In this document: in pieces, positions 59,702 to 64,000 of the stretch
How positions within the stretch are numbered: the first letter of the stretch is position 1
Layout: each line of letters opens with the position of its first letter
NCBI GenBank assembly: GCA_950295325.1
Contig: OX485805.1
Span: 52,042,758 to 52,106,757, forward strand
Direction: 5' to 3'
Length of the DNA stretch: 64,000 nt
Origin: Polytrichum commune
Lineage: Eukaryota; Streptophyta; Polytrichopsida; Polytrichales; Polytrichaceae
The notes under the pieces: generated by a model
Seen by the model: the letters and a program-made list of their open reading frames with translations, nothing else
What the model was told of the DNA's origin: nothing
Databases searched by the model: none
Program-made: the position numbers and the translations under genes

Positions 59702-60793
59702 CCTCCCTCCCCTCCCCCCCTACCGCATGGATGATTCAGAGACAAACGAATGAGACAAAACAAGCGGAGGGCGATATGGGAGCCAAGTGCGGTAATTAAC
59801 ATGCACACTCTCCAACACACGTAGCCAGGAACCCAACCCCCAATCTCCAACCCCACACATAAGCAGCACGTCCGCGCAGTTGGCAGCGCGGTTGGCAACG
59901 GGGTCTCGCTCGCCATCGGTAACTCAGAGACTGACGCCTCCTTCTTTCTGTTGTTGTCCGGACGGTTTTCCAAACCTCGATCGTCGGTCGGCCGGCCTTC
60001 ACTCACCCCCCCCCCCCCCCCTCCTCCCTCCTCCCTCCTCCTCCCCCTTCGTCGCCTTGTCCAGCACCATTATCATCTCGCAGTCTTCTTGCTGCTCTAG
60101 CTAGAATCCTGCCTGCCCGCCCGTGTTAGAGCTCTGGGTCAACTTATCCGCTAGATGGAAGGCTGCTGAGGCCTGCTTGGGCACTCTGATCGATCCCTGC
60201 AACAACCTAAGTTCAGGACGCTAGTCGGAGCGGGGAACGTCTCTCTGAGCCGCGGAGGAGGTTTGGAAGGTAGCTTGGGTGCGTCTCCAGGCTCTGAGAG
60301 AGGGTGTTGGGGTTAGAAGAGAGAAGAGGTCTGTCAAAGGAGTTGGGGGCGTTGGTGGATGTGTTGGGGGAGTGAGTGAGTGAGTGAGTGAGTGCGTGCG
60401 TGCGTGCGTGCGTGGGTGGGTGGGTGGCGGAGAAGGATCATCGGTTTTGTGTGTGTGGGGGTTTGGTAGTGGGAGTAAGTGGTTTGGGCTGGACGTCGAC
60501 TTGAGTTTTAGTGCTGGTGGGGTGTTTGCATTTTGTTTGTCAATTTTCTTCTGTTCTAGTCTGGAGGAGCTTCCCTGAGGCGGCAGAAGCCCATTTTGAC
60601 CACACTGGCCTAAAGAGCGCGGCAAGATTTTGGCTTGGCTTGTGGAATCGGTTGCTGGGTAGACTTTAGAGTTGGTTGTTTTGGGGGGGGGGGGGGTGGC
60701 GTTGGAGGCGATATATACTACTACCAGGAGCCTGAAGAGGAAGTTTAGCGTGATCAGTTCGTGGAGGAGGGTTGGGGTTACACTTTCAGCAAG
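59702..60793 (+). promoter_or_regulatory. GC-rich upstream region of the AP2/ERF gene
   Basis: Base composition shifts clearly from AT-rich to GC-rich here. There is a C run at 60,005-60,021 followed by (CTC)-rich sequence, a (GAGT)n-(GCGT)n-(GGGT)n block at 60,372-60,425, and a G run at 60,683-60,696. The region resembles the promoter and transcribed leader of a plant gene. I could not fix a TATA box or start site. The long minus frame 60,221-60,931 is driven by these repeats and is not accepted. Confidence 0.45.
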
Positions 60794-61631
60794 GTGAGGT
60801 TTTGTGGCTTCGACTTGATACTTTCTAGTTGCTCGTGCAGACTTGTGGGATGATGCATTGCGCCTGTTTCCGAGGAGGGAGGCTATCCGGATCCTGAATA
60901 ACACTAGATGAAGGAGCTCTACTACCCGCAAGCGTTATAGCAAAGAAGTATCTTGCAAACATGGACAATTTAGCTTCTGAGAGCCATACAACCCATTTTG
61001 TAGGATAGGGGCAGTGGAGTGTCTCCGAGGGGTAGGCAAGCGAGGTTACATTCCGTGACCACTCTCGCGTGAAGCCTTAAAGTTCTTTCAAGAGTTTTTA
61101 GGTCCTTTGGTCGCTGTTCGGAGATAGTCAAGTCTATTTTGTGAGTGAAGGGGGAGGGTGTACGGAAAGGAACGTATCTTAGTATCAGGTCTTGACATGT
61201 CTCCCATGGAGAGAAGAAGTTTAGAGTAATTCTAGTGTCGTAGCCATTGTTCAGCAAGGGCAAGTTCATATTTCGTGCTCTTCAAGTCGAATCAAAATAT
61301 GTAACCCCTTAGTTGAAGATCTGATAATCAGCACGGAAAGCAGTGGCCACAATCTGCATCTCAACTCTAAGATGAATGGATACCCGAGTGCAACCTTTTA
61401 ACACTAATACGGCCGTTCTTGGGAAATGTGCCGTTCTAAGCGCACCGAATTGTGTAAGTGCGGTTGGCTGCAACTAAGACAAGTTAGGAGTGCAATCTGC
61501 GGGAGGTTATCATCTCGGTTTACACTGAAGAGACCTTCATAGATGGGTTGGAAAGGCCTCTAATTTTTGTTGAAGCATTTGTGGGAGGCATCTTAGTAAC
61601 ATTCCGCATGGTTTGTTTTTCCGGGTTGCAG
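60794..61631 (+). other. Candidate leader intron of the AP2/ERF gene
   Basis: A strong donor CAAG|GTGAGG at 60,790-60,799 and an acceptor TTGCAG|GAAGG ending at 61,631, preceded by a T-rich stretch, would define an 838-bp intron in the 5' leader. A further donor-like GTGAGT at 61,945 has no acceptor at a believable distance before the ATG. Expression data would be needed to confirm. Confidence 0.35.
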
Positions 61632-61980
61632 GAAGGAGCAGTCGCCGAATATCACAAAGCCATTGTACTTGGGAGTTGTTGCGTGAGTCAGACCTATCAT
61701 GATCACGAGCTGCACGGCCTACACCGTGGCCGCCCTCTTGAGCAATTACACCCTTCAGTTGCACCGGCTTACCTTCCATTGTGGGACAATAGAGGAAGAT
61801 ACCACTGCCGAAGTTGGGGGTTTGAACGGCTGAGTAACTTCCACCTTTTCGTCTCTTACACACACAGCCTCAACTTGTCGTCTTCCTCCTTACTTTCTTA
61901 TCTCGTGAACCTCTCAAGCTTGGAGGGACGCCAGCGTTCCAAGGGTGAGTAGTATTTGAGGTCAACCCCAAGGAGTCAGC

Positions 61981-63405
61981 ATGCCAGAAATCTTAAAGCA
62001 GCAGAATTACAGTGTCTGCGATCGGTTAGACAACTTCTGCCAGGAATGTATAGCGAACAATTACCAGGATTGTTCCGATCATGGAGGCCGGCCCTCTGGA
62101 GATTCTACCGTGCTCGGTAAACGCCGAGTCGGAGACAATGCATTCGAGGATTTCCCCGTGTTCTGGAATAAGCAGGGCGGGTACAAGAAGAAGGGCGACA
62201 CCAAGCCCGCTTCCAAACGGACCAATGCTTCTGCGGACTCCCGTAGTCTGCTCAAAAACACCGTCGTTGACCACAACGGGTACGCCCCTCACACACGAAT
62301 CTCACTTGAAGTGTTGTACGTGTTCCTACTTTCAGACTTGACAAATTTTCCAACATATGAAGGTCACCAAGTGTTGCAAATGTTTAGTCGTCTCTTTTAA
62401 TTTGTTCATCAATAGCCCATGTGAATAAAATCACTGATTAGCCTCATGATTGTGTGATATTGCAGAGGGCAAGATCCTCCCGAAGGCCAAGATGGAGGAG
62501 ATCCGGACAACTGCTTGCTAGGAGGCGGGGTCCGGTACCGGGAGAACTTGAAGAAGTTCGTGGTGGAGTACCGGCCATCCAGGTTCAAGTGGAAGCTGTG
62601 GATGGGAACCTACCCCACGAAGCGGGACGGCCAACGGGCCTACGATTGTGCCAAATATTATGCTGGCCAGGAGAAGGGGCAGTTTTACTTCTTAGACTCG
62701 CCGGAGCTGTTTGCACAGCTTGGGCCTTTGACAAGGCCGTTCTCGGTGGTGAGCAGGGAGAGCAAGGATAAAGCATTTGCCCACGAGCTCAAGAAGCGGG
62801 CCAAGGATGTGATAAAGAAGGAGAAGGATACCAAGAACAACAAGTTGCAGAAGCCACAACCAAAGGCTCGAACTGCTTCGCCAATCGCACATCCCTCCTG
62901 CATGTCGCAGGATGTGGAGCACATGTTGCGTGGCAACCAAACCCCTGCTGCTTCGATCCAATTCTTCGACCATCTGTCAACCTCGAGCCAGGAGTTCGGT
63001 GTCCTCACCCCCGAGAGCGTGGCTACTGCAGATCCATGCTTCCAGGGCTCTCCTGCTGCGGAAGTAGTACCCGTGAACGAGCTCTGCAAGTCGAGCAAGG
63101 AGGCAGTCCCGGTGGCTCGAGAATATGTAGACCCCGCTTTCGAAGACCTGGGTCCTCTCGAGCCGCTGCCCGAAGTTCATCATCATCATTTCTATCCTTT
63201 TGTGCATGTTGAGCCTGAAGTTCATCATCCTAATTATCTTTATAATCAATCTCCTTATTATGTGCCTGAATTCGACATGTTGGGAAATGTCTTGAATCAT
63301 CAGTACCAGACGTCGACCCCCAGCTTGCTACGCTGGGATGACGTAACCGGCGATCAGGATTCTGAGGAAGACATGTCACAGTGTCTGTGGAATCACGACA
63401 AGTGA
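61981..63405 (+). CDS. Divergent AP2/ERF-domain transcription factor, two exons
   Basis: Exon 1 is 61,981-62,279 and exon 2 is 62,466-63,405, with a GT-AG intron between. Joining them keeps one frame and predicts 412 residues. An in-frame TGA (61,957-61,959) lies upstream of the ATG, which has A at -3. The AP2/ERF domain spans roughly residues 119-182: GGGVRYRENLKKFVVEYR, then KLWMGTYPT, RAYDCAKYYAG and FYFLDSPELF. These match the GVR, WLGT and AYD landmarks of the family; the usual AEIR is VEYR and WLG is WMG. Basic stretches at 69-80 and 207-226 could be nuclear signals. The C-terminal third has four His (338-341), Tyr/Pro-rich sequence and an acidic end, LRWDD...DSEEDMSQ, plausible as an activation region. 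It should bind GCC-box or DRE-like DNA in the nucleus. The subfamily is unclear. GC content and codon use differ from all surrounding DNA, as expected for the only intact gene. Confidence 0.85.
62280..62465 (+). other. Phase-2 intron of the AP2/ERF gene
   Basis: Donor CAACGG|GTACGC and acceptor ATTGCAG|AGGGC bound 186 bases of T-rich sequence. The split codon (GG + A) encodes Gly 100. Without splicing, the first frame ends at 62,400 and the AP2 domain would be detached from a start codon, which supports the intron. Confidence 0.8.
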
Positions 63406-64000
63406 ACAGGGGCTGTCAGATTCATGTACCAATTCACCAGATGTGTATTATGACATACGGTTGGCTGAGAGTTATATACAGCATCAACATTTTATTACCA
63501 TCCGATTGCCATATCAGATGCGTGATGAAAGAGGGCATGCAAGAGGCGCTGTACTTTCAATGTGTCAGCAGGTTACTAAGCTAGGTTTTGGTGGCGGATC
63601 CACAAGTGCACCATCGATTCACTGCGTCGTCAAAGCACATCCGAGTCGTGATGCGTTTCGCACTCGTGCCTGCTGCATTTCATTCGACGTGCCAAGACAG
63701 AGAAGGCCATGGGGTGTCTTCACATCCTATGTGCCAGCATAAAGACCTCACAGCCCACTCGCACATACCTATATGGCTCCATAAAGTAAAGACAACCTGA
63801 CATGTTGAGGAATGTGGTTCTTCGTACGTTTTTGTTCTTGTTTTGAAGAGGTACATATTGTAAATTGCGGCGAAGATAGGGAGACTGTTTTGTACATTAC
63901 CTGCCTCAGACTTTTCCCAGCAAAGTATCAATTTAGTACTTATGTCACATTCTCACCTTGTGTTGTTATACTGTGCTTTGAGGTTATTGAGCTTTCTTTG
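63406..64000 (+). other. 3' flank and probable 3' UTR of the AP2/ERF gene
   Basis: No further gene is seen. Frames here (for example 63,443-63,742) lack domains. A TGTAAA word near 63,858, in T-rich context, could be part of a plant polyadenylation signal, but no canonical AATAAA was found nearby. Confidence 0.4.

Noticed and set aside
60221-60931. 236-codon minus-strand open frame
   Set aside because: It is Pro/Thr/His-rich only because it crosses the (GAGT)n, (GCGT)n and poly-G repeats; no domain, and it lies antisense to the probable AP2/ERF leader.
61548-61952. 134-codon plus frame before the AP2/ERF start
   Set aside because: No domain, separated by an in-frame stop and frame change from the AP2 coding frame, and it spans a strong acceptor-like site; more likely leader sequence.

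Overview
This is a gene-poor, AT-rich stretch of plant nuclear DNA in which almost everything recognisable is mobile-element debris. The one gene that looks functional is a divergent AP2/ERF-type transcription factor at the right-hand end (coding part 61,981-63,405, one GT-AG intron). AP2/ERF, chromovirus, PIF/Harbinger and hAT content all point to a land plant. The Rep-like HUH remnant, a Tc1-type DD34E transposase and a DUF7869-like protein are unusual in flowering plants, so a non-seed plant (lycophyte, fern or bryophyte) is my inference. I cannot name the species.

Layout, left to right. 0-9 kb: dispersed repeats, a LINE fragment (1,955-2,340), a TIR element (2,738-3,271), a tRNA-headed SINE (about 3,600-3,750), a broken DUF7869-like gene (4,134-6,370, minus) and two copies of a Harbinger-like MITE, one with a clear TTA duplication (8,171-8,595). 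12-17.2 kb: a nearly full-length but dead Ty3 chromovirus on the minus strand with both LTRs, primer-binding site, polypurine tract, zinc knuckle, protease, RT, RNase H, integrase and chromodomain. 20.6-26 kb: a PIF/Harbinger transposase remnant, a hairpin cluster, a LINE zf-RVT tail and more MITEs. 26.4-28.6 kb: a minus-strand Rep/HUH endonuclease remnant whose promoter and start lie in an apparently identical 455-bp tandem duplication next to a SINE.

31-56 kb: a 97-bp minisatellite, a hAT MITE with an 8-bp duplication, copies of unclassified repeats in direct and inverted arrangement, a second Harbinger remnant, a plus-strand LINE pseudogene, a Tc1 transposase pseudogene with all three catalytic acidic positions changed, a further LINE fragment and a 611-bp tandem duplication. 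56.4-59.4 kb holds nothing I recognise. 59.4-61.9 kb is GC-richer: a 3 x 98-bp self-complementary array, simple repeats and the probable promoter and leader of the AP2/ERF gene.

No rRNA, functional tRNA, CRISPR or operon is present. Most elements show stops and frameshifts. The main exception is the 455-bp duplication, which is either very young or an assembly artefact. Family assignments come from reading translations and motifs by eye; no search was run.
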